Source: an uncultured Lachnospiraceae bacterium (GTDB lineage Bacteria; Bacillota; Clostridia; Lachnospirales; Lachnospiraceae). From it: a stretch of 40,692 nucleotides of DNA. A model generated the notes under the pieces. That model made no database searches. It had not been told where the DNA came from and worked only from the letters and a program-made list of their open reading frames with translations. Shown one piece after another: positions 32,395-40,470 of the stretch. The stretch covers positions 1 to 40,692 of the forward strand of contig CAJTOR010000033.1 in the NCBI GenBank assembly GCA_910577675.1. Reading direction: 5' to 3'. How positions within the stretch are numbered: position 1 is the first letter of the stretch; each line of letters opens with the position of its first letter. The position numbers and the translations under genes were made by a program.

Positions 32395-33147
32395 TTAAGT
32401 AAAAAATTTCTTCTCTAATTTTTTATACAATAAAATACTAACAAAGATTAAAATTGCTAATACAACAATATTATATTGCATCGGTGCTAAATAGCAAATA
32501 TTAAAGGTTGCGTGCAAAACAGCAATAAGCATTATATTTCTGCATCGACAATAGGTTATTCCCAAAACAACGGAAACAAGTAGCGTCCATACACAAAGAC
32601 AAATAATTTGTTCAATGCCCAGTGAGTTTCTGATTATCCACATGGGCATATGCCACACTGCCCAAACAACACCAACAAATATAACACTATTGATTTTTTT
32701 CTGAAAAGGAAGTCGTTCAAGCAGAAATCCCCGCCATGCTATTTCTTCAACAAGCGCTGTTATAAGCAGATATACACTACTCATTATTAGTGATGTTACT
32801 GTCAGATATGTATTTTTAAATATATTTATTCCTGCTATAAACGAATAACAATAGGAACTGAGTATTCCCACAGCTATACATATAGCCCATACCAAAATAT
32901 ATTTGATAGCTATTTTCCCTGAAAGCATTTGGGCAAAATATACCCTGACTTTTTGTTCGCAAATTAGCAGAAAAATAGTAACTATGGCGGGAATACACAC
33001 ATATAAATATTTCAAGTATAATAAAATATTAGGAACGATAAATCCGTTCTGTTCTAGCAATGTAGGCACATAGCATATAAATGATAAAACATATACAACA
33101 GAAATCCATAACGTGATCTTCAACTTATTTGTGTAGCTTGCTATCAT
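32395..33147 (-). CDS. CPBP-family intramembrane metalloprotease (Abi/CAAX-like)
   Basis: 250 residues with about seven or eight membrane segments. The three family motifs are present in order: EEIAWRGFLLERL (EExxxR, about 138), VVWAVWHMPMW (FxxxH-like, about 160) and VLHATFNICYL (HxxxN, about 213). AAGGAG precedes the ATG. Bacterial CPBP proteins are often bacteriocin-immunity or surface-modification proteins; some process prenylated peptides. No bacteriocin precursor is apparent beside it. Upstream and downstream spacers are AT-rich with decayed sequences, so it seems to be a stand-alone accessory gene. Confidence 0.9.
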   Translation of the reverse strand: MIASYTNKLKITLWISVVYVLSFICYVPTLLEQNGFIVPNILLYLKYLYVCIPAIVTIFLLICEQKVRVYFAQMLSGKIAIKYILVWAICIAVGILSSYCYSFIAGINIFKNTYLTVTSLIMSSVYLLITALVEEIAWRGFLLERLPFQKKINSVIFVGVVWAVWHMPMWIIRNSLGIEQIICLCVWTLLVSVVLGITYCRCRNIMLIAVLHATFNICYLAPMQYNIVVLAILIFVSILLYKKLEKKFFT

Positions 33148-33313
33148 AATCGCTCCTTATAATGTAAAATCTTACATAAACCCTGATTGTGATTTGATGA
33201 CTTTTAAGGGAAATATTAACTGTCATATTTATTATTTAAAATTCCAGTTAATCCCAGGGAATAGCAGGTTTGTCGCAGGTGGGGCTTATCCCCTTCCTGA
33301 CATAATTGACAGG

Positions 33314-33745
33314 CTAAATTAAATCAATTCTTTTTAGTTGGTGTATATTTTTATTTCTATAAACCAAGTCGTCCCTTACGGTAAATCCAACTTTTTCCCA
33401 AAAAGCATTGCCCGATACATTTTTCTCAAACGTTACCAATGCCACTTTATGTATGCCCTCTGCTTCCAAAGCCTTCATTGCTGAATCAACCAGCCTTTTC
33501 CCGATTCCACGCCCTCTGTATTCTTGCCTTACCGTTGTATGGTGGATAAAGCCTCTGCGCCCGTCATGTCCACCCATAATGACACCTACAAGTTTTCCGT
33601 TATCTTCAGCAACAAAGCATGTATTTGGATTCCTCAATAAATATTTAGTGATTCCTTCCCTTGAATCCTCTGTTGTATTCAACCCCATGACGACATTATA
33701 CCATGTCCTTCTGTCATATTCAATTCTTACACAGCAAAAATACAA
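33314..33745 (-). CDS. GNAT N-acetyltransferase, probably N-terminally truncated
   Basis: The conserved core is intact: NPNTCFVAEDNGKLVGVIMGGHDGRRGFIHHTTVRQEYRGRGIGKRLVDSAMKALEAEGIHKVALVTFEKNVSGNAFWEKVGF, including the acetyl-CoA loop RGRGIGK. The usual first strand and helix before MGLNTTEDSREG (residues 20-31) are missing or scrambled. The longest frame opens with a TTG without a ribosome binding site, and the Met at residue 20 lacks one too. Either the N-terminus was lost by frameshift, or the start is non-canonical. Family members acetylate small amines; the substrate is unknown. Confidence 0.7.
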   Translation of the reverse strand: MYFCCVRIEYDRRTWYNVVMGLNTTEDSREGITKYLLRNPNTCFVAEDNGKLVGVIMGGHDGRRGFIHHTTVRQEYRGRGIGKRLVDSAMKALEAEGIHKVALVTFEKNVSGNAFWEKVGFTVRDDLVYRNKNIHQLKRIDLI

Positions 33746-34014
33746 TCTTTATAATTCAACATATAAAATGCAAGTCAAAGGAAATTTAGAATCCGCTCCG
33801 CTACTTCCTTATATCCTTGTGCAACTCTCACATGTCAGATGGTATTTTCACCCAACCTGGCACAATCGATGGGTTAAACCAATTCCCCGACCAAATCACA
33901 TGCTGCCACATACCGCAAAATCATGCTTGAAAACATCCGGATTCTTTTGTATAATAATTTCAAAAAGGCAGGTGGGGGAGTTTAGGAAATACAGATACGC
34001 TGGCAAAACAATAT
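33746..34014. other. Spacer before the Rpn-type gene
   Basis: It contains the TGTCAGATGG...CACCCA motif (33833-33865) also seen at 21802. Codons just upstream of 34015, in frame with the Rpn gene, read NTDTLAKQY and continue its N-terminus without a start codon. Confidence 0.4.
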
Positions 34015-34944
34015 ATGTCCGATAACCGGGTATTCGCAGACGCATTCAATTTTTATCTTTACAGTGGCAGGCAGGTAATCCAACCGGGGAACTTACATCC
34101 TATGGATACGACGGCAATTACCGTACCTTTCGGAAATGGTGGAAAAAGACACCCAGTACAAAAATACCGCGACGTAATAAAATATCTGACCGCCATGGAG
34201 GATGGTGAGATGGCATACCTGGTTTTGGGAATTGAAAATCAGGCAAATATCCACTATGCCATGCCACCCAGAAATCTGCTTTACGATGCACTGGAATATA
34301 CCAGACAGGTAGAACAGACAGCAGCACGCCGACGCAAGGTAAAAGATACAAAATATTCCACCGGCGAATATCTGTCCGGATTTGGAAAATCTGACAAACT
34401 AATCCCGGTCATTACATTAGTCATCTACTTTGGCTCGGAAAAGTGGGATGCTCCGAGAAGCCTTCATGAAATGCTCGCCATACAAAACAAAGAAATTCTA
34501 TCCTACGTAAGCGATTATAAACTGAATCTTATCATACCGGCAGAACTCTCCACAAAAGATTTTCAAAAGTTCCAGACAGATTTACGTGAAGTCATGCAGT
34601 ATATTCAATATTCAACAGACAGGGAAAAACTTTCCGCCTTGTTGGAAGACAACAGCCGTTTTTCCAGGATGGAGTGGAATGCAGCGATGCTGTTAAATGA
34701 ATGCACAAAGTCAGGTCTGAAATTTCATAAGTCAGGAGGATATGTTGATATGTGTAAAGCAATAAAAGAAATCCGCGAGAAAGAATATTCGGGCGGGCAT
34801 GAAGCTGGGTTTAAAAAAGGATGTATAAAGAGTACCCAAAACTCCCTTACATCTCTTATGAAAAACATGGGGCTTTCCTTAGAACAGGCGATGGATGCCC
34901 TGGATATCCCAGAAGAAGAACGGTCACTCTACCGGAAAAACTAA
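34015..34944 (+). CDS. Rpn-family recombination-promoting nuclease / putative transposase (PD-(D/E)XK)
   Basis: 309 residues from the first in-frame ATG. The core resembles Rpn/YhgA-like proteins: FADAFNFYLYSGRQVIQPGNLHPMDTT, RDVIKYLTAMEDGEMAYLVLGIENQANIHYAMPPRNLLYDALEYTRQV with the ExQ active-site strand, then KLIPVITLVIYFGSEKWDAPRSLHEML. The C-terminus shows the frequent GHEAGFKKG repeat-type linker and a short helical tail. These proteins are Mg-dependent DNA nucleases linked to RecA-independent recombination. In-frame residues upstream of the ATG also look homologous but have no start codon, so the original start may be lost. No transposon ends were found around it. Confidence 0.75.
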   Translation: MSDNRVFADAFNFYLYSGRQVIQPGNLHPMDTTAITVPFGNGGKRHPVQKYRDVIKYLTAMEDGEMAYLVLGIENQANIHYAMPPRNLLYDALEYTRQVEQTAARRRKVKDTKYSTGEYLSGFGKSDKLIPVITLVIYFGSEKWDAPRSLHEMLAIQNKEILSYVSDYKLNLIIPAELSTKDFQKFQTDLREVMQYIQYSTDREKLSALLEDNSRFSRMEWNAAMLLNECTKSGLKFHKSGGYVDMCKAIKEIREKEYSGGHEAGFKKGCIKSTQNSLTSLMKNMGLSLEQAMDALDIPEEERSLYRKN

Positions 34945-35085
34945 TCACTTATCATAACAACCGCTTCCAAACCGCCCCACTGTAAAAAAATGTGAAACCG
35001 ACACGGCGCGCGGAAACTAAAAAATCAAGAAACCCAATATACTAATCCATAAACCAAAGAATTATAACCTATCCCCCGAAACATA

Positions 35086-35128
35086 AAAGCTCCCGGCTGT
35101 CCCCGTCAAGCAGACAGCCGGGAGCTTT
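35086..35128. terminator. Bidirectional intrinsic terminator
   Basis: A 16-bp perfect stem (35086-35101 with 35113-35128), 11-nt loop, with AAA/TTT closing pairs and T-rich flank on the minus side. It lies between the converging Rpn gene (ends 34944) and MerR gene (ends 35161) and can serve both. Confidence 0.85.
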
Positions 35129-35160
35129 CCAACAACTGGTCACAAGCCCCATTTGCGCGA

Positions 35161-35964
35161 TTACTTCTTCCGAACCGGGAAATAAACTTCCGTCTCCCAC
35201 TCCTCTGGCAAAAGTGAATCAAAATGCGTCTTGATGTAGAGGTCGAACGGTGCCCCCGCAATTTCATAGCCATTTTCAATAATCCACGAAACCACCGCCC
35301 CATACGCCTCCGAGAGCGTTGAATATCCACCACGGTGCACAGTCATCGCACACTCACACGGTTCCATAACCACATCCGCCTTTTCTTTCTCCTTAATCCC
35401 GACAAAAACCTCAATATCCGAGGATTCCTGGTTAAACTCCTTGTCATAATACCTTGCGCCATTTAACTTGGTTGGCGTAACATGTTCCTTCACCGCGCGC
35501 TCAAACAGCGTCCCGTAATGCTTGCCGAACTCCTCCACGCCCATCATGGCGCGGTTTGCCAGAACATTCATCGCCGGAGAATTTTTGATCTCAACCACGT
35601 AACTCTTCTGATATGTCATAATATCACCCGTCCTTTCAAATACTGAAATATGCGTCTGAAGCTCGTTCAGGATAACAGCCATTTCCTGCTGCCTTTGCCA
35701 AAGCTTCTCCTTTTGTCTTCGCAGCGCGCCTGCAAGTTCTCTGCGGTCAGAAACAGTAATCAGGTGCTGAATTTCTTCTAAAGAAAATCCATAGTGCTTC
35801 AGGCGCTTAATATAATTCATGGTATCAATCTGCTCCGTCCTATAATAGCGGTAGCCCGTACCATGATCCACCTGTGCCGGGACAAGTAATCCAATCCTGT
35901 CATAATGGTGGAGCGTCTTCACGCTAACCTGACACACTTTCGAAAATTCCCCGATCTGCAACAT
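35161..35964 (-). CDS. MerR-family regulator with GyrI-like ligand domain (BltR/BmrR type)
   Basis: 267 residues. The MerR DNA-binding domain (1-75) reads IGEFSKVCQVSVKTLHHYDRIGLLVPAQVDHGTGYRYY, followed by the dimer coiled coil (about 76-115, LAGALRRQKEKLWQRQQEM). The C-terminal half (about 120-267) is a GyrI-like effector domain with FVGIKEKEKADVVMEPCECAMTVHRGGYSTLSEAYGAVVSWI and IKTHFDSLLPEEWETEVYFPV. Such regulators bind lipophilic cationic drugs and twist promoters with a 19-bp spacer; one is present directly upstream. It lies downstream of the second exporter operon after a terminator, and may sense the same class of compounds. Confidence 0.92.
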   Translation of the reverse strand: MLQIGEFSKVCQVSVKTLHHYDRIGLLVPAQVDHGTGYRYYRTEQIDTMNYIKRLKHYGFSLEEIQHLITVSDRRELAGALRRQKEKLWQRQQEMAVILNELQTHISVFERTGDIMTYQKSYVVEIKNSPAMNVLANRAMMGVEEFGKHYGTLFERAVKEHVTPTKLNGARYYDKEFNQESSDIEVFVGIKEKEKADVVMEPCECAMTVHRGGYSTLSEAYGAVVSWIIENGYEIAGAPFDLYIKTHFDSLLPEEWETEVYFPVRKK

Positions 35965-36008
35965 TCCATTTTACTCCTTTTTGCTATGATAGATTCGAAT
36001 CTGATAAC

Positions 36009-36039
36009 AGTCTAACACCTGACCTTAGAGGAGGGTCAA
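36009..36039 (-). promoter_or_regulatory. MerR-type promoter with 19-bp spacer and inverted-repeat operator
   Basis: Minus-strand TTGACC (36039-36034), a 19-bp spacer and TAGACT (36014-36009). The spacer holds the dyad TGACC...GGTCA and matches the well-known CCTCC-CTAAGGTCAGG style of BmrR/Mta/TipA operators. The long spacer is the hallmark of activation by MerR-induced DNA distortion, here of its own gene. Confidence 0.85.
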
Positions 36040-36127
36040 GATGTTTTTTATCTTTTAGGGTAAAAAATTTCTCACTTTAACCTTTCCTTTAACTTTCACT
36101 ACATCCCCACTTTTTTGCAGAATCTAC

Positions 36128-36174
36128 AAAACCCCCGAACCAGTCATCCAATTCCTGTCCCGGTTCGGAGGTTT
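36128..36174 (-). terminator. Intrinsic terminator of the second exporter operon
   Basis: The stem pairs AAACC-CCGAACC (36129-36141) with GGTTCGG-GGTTT (36162-36174), with one mismatch. On the minus strand it is followed by TTTTG. It lies 22 bases beyond the exporter stop and separates it from the MerR promoter. Confidence 0.75.
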
Positions 36175-36195
36175 GATTGCAGTTTGTTTTCTCAT

Positions 36196-38112
36196 TTACC
36201 CAGCAATACTATTCCCCGTATATAGCTGGTAATATCTCCCTTTCTCCTCAATTAGCTCGTCGTGTGTGCCTCTTTCAATAATTCTTCCCTGCTCCAATAC
36301 CATGATGCAATCACTGTTTTTGACCGTTGAAAGCCTATGCGCAATTACAAATGTTGTCCTGCCGTTCATCAGCTTATCCATGCCGTCCTGCACAATCCGC
36401 TCGGTTCTCGTATCAATCGAGGAAGTCGCCTCATCAAGGATCAGCACCGGCGGGTCAGCAATCGCAGCGCGCGCAATAGCAAGAAGCTGTCGCTGCCCCT
36501 GTGAGAGGTTCGCCCCGTCCCCGGTCAGCATCGTATCATAGCCGTCCGAAAGCCTGCGGATAAAGCCGTCCGCGTTCGCCAGCTTCGCCGCTGCATAAAC
36601 TTCCTCGTCTGTCGCATCCAATTTCCCGTAACGGATATTCTCCATAACCGTCCCGGTAAACAAATGGGTATCCTGCAATACAATGCCGAGCGAACGGCGC
36701 AGGTCGCCCTTGCAAATCTTATTGATATTGATGCCGTCGTAGCGGATTTTTCCATCCTGGATATCATAAAAGCGGTTAATCAGGTTCGTGATAGTCGTCT
36801 TGCCCGCGCCCGTCGAGCCGACAAAGGCAATCTTCTGCCCAGGCTCCGCAAACATCTTGATATTGTGCAGGACGATCTTTTCCTCATTGTAGCCGAAATC
36901 CACATCGTCAAAAACGACCCTTCCCTCAAGCTCGATGTAATCCGTCGTACCCGAATCTTTATGGTAATGCTTCCAGGCCCAAAGCCCGGTGCGCTTCTCG
37001 CTCTCCACAAGCCTTCCGCCCTCACGCTTCGCATTAACCAAAGTCACATAACCCTCGTCTGTCTCCGGCTTCTCATCCAGAAGTTTAAAAATCCGGTCGC
37101 CGCCGGCAAGCGCCATAATAATACTGTTAAATTGCTGGCTGACCTGATTGATCGGCATATTTAAGTTGCGGTTGTAGGTCAGGAAACTTACAAGCGCGCC
37201 CAGGGAAAATCCAAAAATGCCGTTCAGCGCTAAAATACCGCCGACAATCGCAATAATAACATAGCTGATATTTCCGATCTGTACGTTGATCGGTCCTAAC
37301 ACATTCGCAAATTTGTTCGCGTTGTAGGCACTGTCAAACAACTCGTCATTTAGCTGCACAAAACGCACGGTACTCTCCTGCTCATGGCAGAACACTTTGA
37401 CCACCTTCTGCCCTTCCATCATCTCCTCGATAAAACCGTTGACCGCACCGAGATTCTTCTGCTGGCGGATAAAAAATTTACCGCTCTGCGATGTCATTTT
37501 TTTTGTGACGTAGAGCATGATGCCAATCAGAAACAGTGCGAGCACCGTAAGCGGGATATTAAGTAAGATCATGCTAACTAAAACACTTACAATCGTAATC
37601 ACACTGTTGATCAGCTGCGGGATACTCTGGCTGATCATCTGGCGCAGTGTGTCAACATCGTTTGTGTACATGGACATAATATCGCCGTGCGCGTGCGTGT
37701 CGAAATACTTGATCGGCAGCGTTTCCATATGGAGAAACATCTCGTCGCGCAGACTCCGCAGACTACCCTGCGTCACATACACCATCATCCTTGTATTTAA
37801 GTACGCGGCAACAATACCGATGCCGTAAAAGCACGCCACCCTGCCAATCGCGGCAAGCAGTCCGCTGTAATCCGGTGCTATGCCAAGATTTGATTCGGCA
37901 AGCAGCGGCTCAATATACTCATCAATCAGGTTTTTCGTAAACCATGTTCCCTGCACATTCGCGAGCACACTCACCACAATACAGATCAGCACAATAATAC
38001 AGTGCGGGAGATAGTTTTTTGTCACAAACCCGATAATCCGTTTAAAAATCTTTCCCGGATTTTCCACCGTGGGCTTCATGCCCCGCGGCACTGGTCTTCC
38101 TGGTCCCGGCAT
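36196..38112 (-). CDS. ABC exporter half-transporter, subunit B with catalytic Glu (heterodimer, set 2)
   Basis: 638 residues, six-helix membrane domain (about 30-340) followed by an ATPase. Walker A is GSTGAGKT, Walker B LILDEATSSIDTRTE (Glu present), H-switch AHRLST; the signature is altered to LSQGQRQ. An extra stretch of about 30 residues (KREGGRLVESEKRTGLWAWK and onward to TTDYIE, residues about 365-395) sits between the membrane and ATPase domains and is absent from the set-1 protein. The start overlaps the partner's stop by one base (TAATG). It pairs with the degenerate-site subunit to form a BmrCD/LmrCD-like drug exporter. A terminator follows, then the drug-sensing MerR gene. Confidence 0.9.
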   Translation of the reverse strand: MPGPGRPVPRGMKPTVENPGKIFKRIIGFVTKNYLPHCIIVLICIVVSVLANVQGTWFTKNLIDEYIEPLLAESNLGIAPDYSGLLAAIGRVACFYGIGIVAAYLNTRMMVYVTQGSLRSLRDEMFLHMETLPIKYFDTHAHGDIMSMYTNDVDTLRQMISQSIPQLINSVITIVSVLVSMILLNIPLTVLALFLIGIMLYVTKKMTSQSGKFFIRQQKNLGAVNGFIEEMMEGQKVVKVFCHEQESTVRFVQLNDELFDSAYNANKFANVLGPINVQIGNISYVIIAIVGGILALNGIFGFSLGALVSFLTYNRNLNMPINQVSQQFNSIIMALAGGDRIFKLLDEKPETDEGYVTLVNAKREGGRLVESEKRTGLWAWKHYHKDSGTTDYIELEGRVVFDDVDFGYNEEKIVLHNIKMFAEPGQKIAFVGSTGAGKTTITNLINRFYDIQDGKIRYDGININKICKGDLRRSLGIVLQDTHLFTGTVMENIRYGKLDATDEEVYAAAKLANADGFIRRLSDGYDTMLTGDGANLSQGQRQLLAIARAAIADPPVLILDEATSSIDTRTERIVQDGMDKLMNGRTTFVIAHRLSTVKNSDCIMVLEQGRIIERGTHDELIEEKGRYYQLYTGNSIAG

Positions 38113-39872
38113 TAAGCCTCACCTCCATTCTCGTCAAAATCACCGCTGCCGCCGGTCTGCGACTCGTATACATCGCGGTAGATCTCATTTCCGCCAAGCA
38201 GCTCCTCATGCGTCCCGATCCCGTCAATCTTCCCGTCGTCAAGCACCAGGATGCGGTCGGCATGCTGAATGCTTGAAATACGCTGCGCAATAATCAATTT
38301 CGTCGTTTTTGGAATTTCCGTCGCAAACGCATGGCGGATTTTCGCGTCCGTCGCGGTATCAACCGCGCTCGTGCTATCGTCAAGAATCAGGATCTTCGGC
38401 TTTTTCAGCAGTGCCCTCGCAATACAGAGCCTCTGCTTCTGACCGCCGGAAACATTGCTTCCGCCCTGCTCGATATAAGTATTGTAGCCGTCCGGCAGCT
38501 TCCCGATGAACTCATCCGCACAGGCAAGCTTGCAGGCGCGGACACATTCCTCCTCGGTAGCGTCTTTATCGCCCCAGCGCAGATTTTCCAGAATGGTACC
38601 TGAAAAAAGCACGTTTTTCTGGAGCACCACACTGACCTCGTTGCGCAGTGTTTCAATATCATAGTCGCGCACATCCTTCCCCCCGACCAGCACGCTTCCG
38701 CCCGTCACATCATAGAGGCGGCTTATCAGGTTGACAAGGCTTGATTTTGAACTGCCCGTACCTCCGATAATACCGATGGTTTCACCCGGACGGATCTCTA
38801 AATTGATATCGGTCAGAACCCGTTTCTCATCCCCCGCATGGTAGCCGAAATCCACATGGTTAAAGACAATGCTGCCGTCCGCCACCTCATAACACGGATT
38901 TTTGGGGTTGACCAGGTCGGCTTTCTCATCGAGTACCTCGGCAATACGCTCCGCGCTCGCAACACTCATCGACATCATAACGAAAATCATCGAAACCATC
39001 ATCAGGTTCATCAGGATCGTCATACAGTAGGACAAAAGGCTTGTAAGCTCACCTGTTGTAAGTTCCGTATTGTTCGATCCGACAATCAGCTTCGCGCCAA
39101 ACCAACTGATCAAAAGGATACAGGTGTATACCGTAATCTGCATGACGGGGCTGTTGTACGCTACCGTTTTCTCCGCTTTTACAAACATATTGTAAATACC
39201 GTTGCTCGCCGCCTGGAATTTATCCTTCTCATGGTTTTCGCGCACATACGCTTTGACCACGCGGATGGCAGACACATTCTCCTGCACGCTCGCGTTTAAT
39301 TCGTCGTATTTTGGGAACGCTGCGCTGAAATATTTCATCGCATGGGCGATAATAAATGCCAGGACACAGGAAAGCAGGATCATGGCGACCAGATAAATGG
39401 ATGCCATCTTCGCGCTGATTACAAAAGACATAACCATCGCCAGCACCAAACTTACCGGCGCGCGCATACACATGCGCAGGATCATCTGGTACGAGTTCTG
39501 CACGTTTGTCACATCCGTGGTCAGACGGGTCACAAGCCCCGCTGTGCTGAATTTGTCAATATTGGAAAAGGCAAAGGTCTGTATATTGTCAAACATGCCC
39601 TTCCTTAAATTTTTGGCAAAGCCCGTTGAAGCCTTCGCCCCGTAAATTCCCCCCATCACGCCCGCAAAAAGCCCAACCCCCGCGATCACGACCATGATTC
39701 CGCCGATGGCAAGGATATGTTTCATATTTCCCTTCTGCACGCCGTCATCAATCAGCGATGCAAACAAATACGGGATCATCATTTCCATCATTACTTCAAG
39801 AATCATAAAAATCGGTGTCGCGATGGACGGCTTTTTATATTCTTTAATATGAGCCGCTAAAGTTTTTAACAC
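38112..39872 (-). CDS. ABC exporter half-transporter, subunit A with degenerate ATP site (heterodimer, set 2)
   Basis: 586 residues from a GTG start with AGGAGG upstream. Six-helix membrane domain (about 15-310), then an ATPase domain. Walker A reads GGTGSSKSS (unusual Ser-Ser in place of Gly-Cys or Ala-Gly), signature VSGGQKQR, Walker B ILILDDSTSAVD with Asp instead of catalytic Glu, and AQRISS with Gln at the switch His. This is the degenerate-site partner, architecturally identical to the set-1 protein at 11667-13424. Both exporter pairs therefore have gene order marR, degenerate subunit, catalytic subunit, pointing to duplication or parallel acquisition. The marR gene lies 118 bp upstream. 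Confidence 0.9.
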   Translation of the reverse strand: MLKTLAAHIKEYKKPSIATPIFMILEVMMEMMIPYLFASLIDDGVQKGNMKHILAIGGIMVVIAGVGLFAGVMGGIYGAKASTGFAKNLRKGMFDNIQTFAFSNIDKFSTAGLVTRLTTDVTNVQNSYQMILRMCMRAPVSLVLAMVMSFVISAKMASIYLVAMILLSCVLAFIIAHAMKYFSAAFPKYDELNASVQENVSAIRVVKAYVRENHEKDKFQAASNGIYNMFVKAEKTVAYNSPVMQITVYTCILLISWFGAKLIVGSNNTELTTGELTSLLSYCMTILMNLMMVSMIFVMMSMSVASAERIAEVLDEKADLVNPKNPCYEVADGSIVFNHVDFGYHAGDEKRVLTDINLEIRPGETIGIIGGTGSSKSSLVNLISRLYDVTGGSVLVGGKDVRDYDIETLRNEVSVVLQKNVLFSGTILENLRWGDKDATEEECVRACKLACADEFIGKLPDGYNTYIEQGGSNVSGGQKQRLCIARALLKKPKILILDDSTSAVDTATDAKIRHAFATEIPKTTKLIIAQRISSIQHADRILVLDDGKIDGIGTHEELLGGNEIYRDVYESQTGGSGDFDENGGEA

Positions 39873-39990
39873 GCTCTCACTCCTCCTTTTTTATTCTGGT
39901 TTTCGCATATGCCCTCCGTGGCAGGTTATGGCGGTACTGCCGGCTGTTCTGCTTTGCCGACCGGCTTTTTTATACTACTCACCGTTTCTT

Positions 39991-40449
39991 TCACTCACTG
40001 CCCGGATGGCGCTGTTTCGCCGCGTTTTCCCTCATTTTATCCAATATGCCAAAGAAAACTTCCCGTTCCTCCTTCGTAATCCCATATTCCATATCCTTAT
40101 GTAGCTGGTTGATGGCTGCGATGGTCTGAAGGTGGGTTTCCTCGCCCTTTTTGGTAAGGCGGATTTTTTTCAGCCTTCCGTCCCTCTCATCGGGCGTGCG
40201 CGTCAGGTATCCTTTTTCTTCCATCAACTGCAAGACATTTGTCACGCTCGACTTGCCAATCTCATATTCCTTGACAAGATCCCTCGGGTAGATATCCCTG
40301 TCGCTGTTGTGGTAGAGATAACCAAGGATATGCCCGTGCAGCACGGTTACTTCATCAAATCCGCAGGCGGCCAGTCTTTCATGGATCGCCCGGATAATGA
40401 TATGGTGCATTTTTTTGAACTCAAAACATAACGCCCGCTCCAGTTCCAC
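39991..40449 (-). CDS. MarR-family transcription regulator (set 2)
   Basis: The GTG at 40449 is preferred because GGGAGG lies five bases upstream; the longer frame starts inside the hairpin repeat. The product has 152 residues. The winged helix reads LYHNSDRDIYPRDLVKEYEIGKSSVTNVLQLMEEKGYLTRTPDERDGRLKKIRLTKKGEE, with the DERDGR wing. Flanking helices form the dimer interface. It probably represses the heterodimeric exporter downstream, as MarR-type regulators of bmrCD/lmrCD-like operons do. Its own promoter must lie within or beyond the tandem repeats that start 22 bases upstream. Confidence 0.9.
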   Translation of the reverse strand: MELERALCFEFKKMHHIIIRAIHERLAACGFDEVTVLHGHILGYLYHNSDRDIYPRDLVKEYEIGKSSVTNVLQLMEEKGYLTRTPDERDGRLKKIRLTKKGEETHLQTIAAINQLHKDMEYGITKEEREVFFGILDKMRENAAKQRHPGSE

Positions 40450-40470
40450 GGTTTCCTCCCTTCTTATTAA

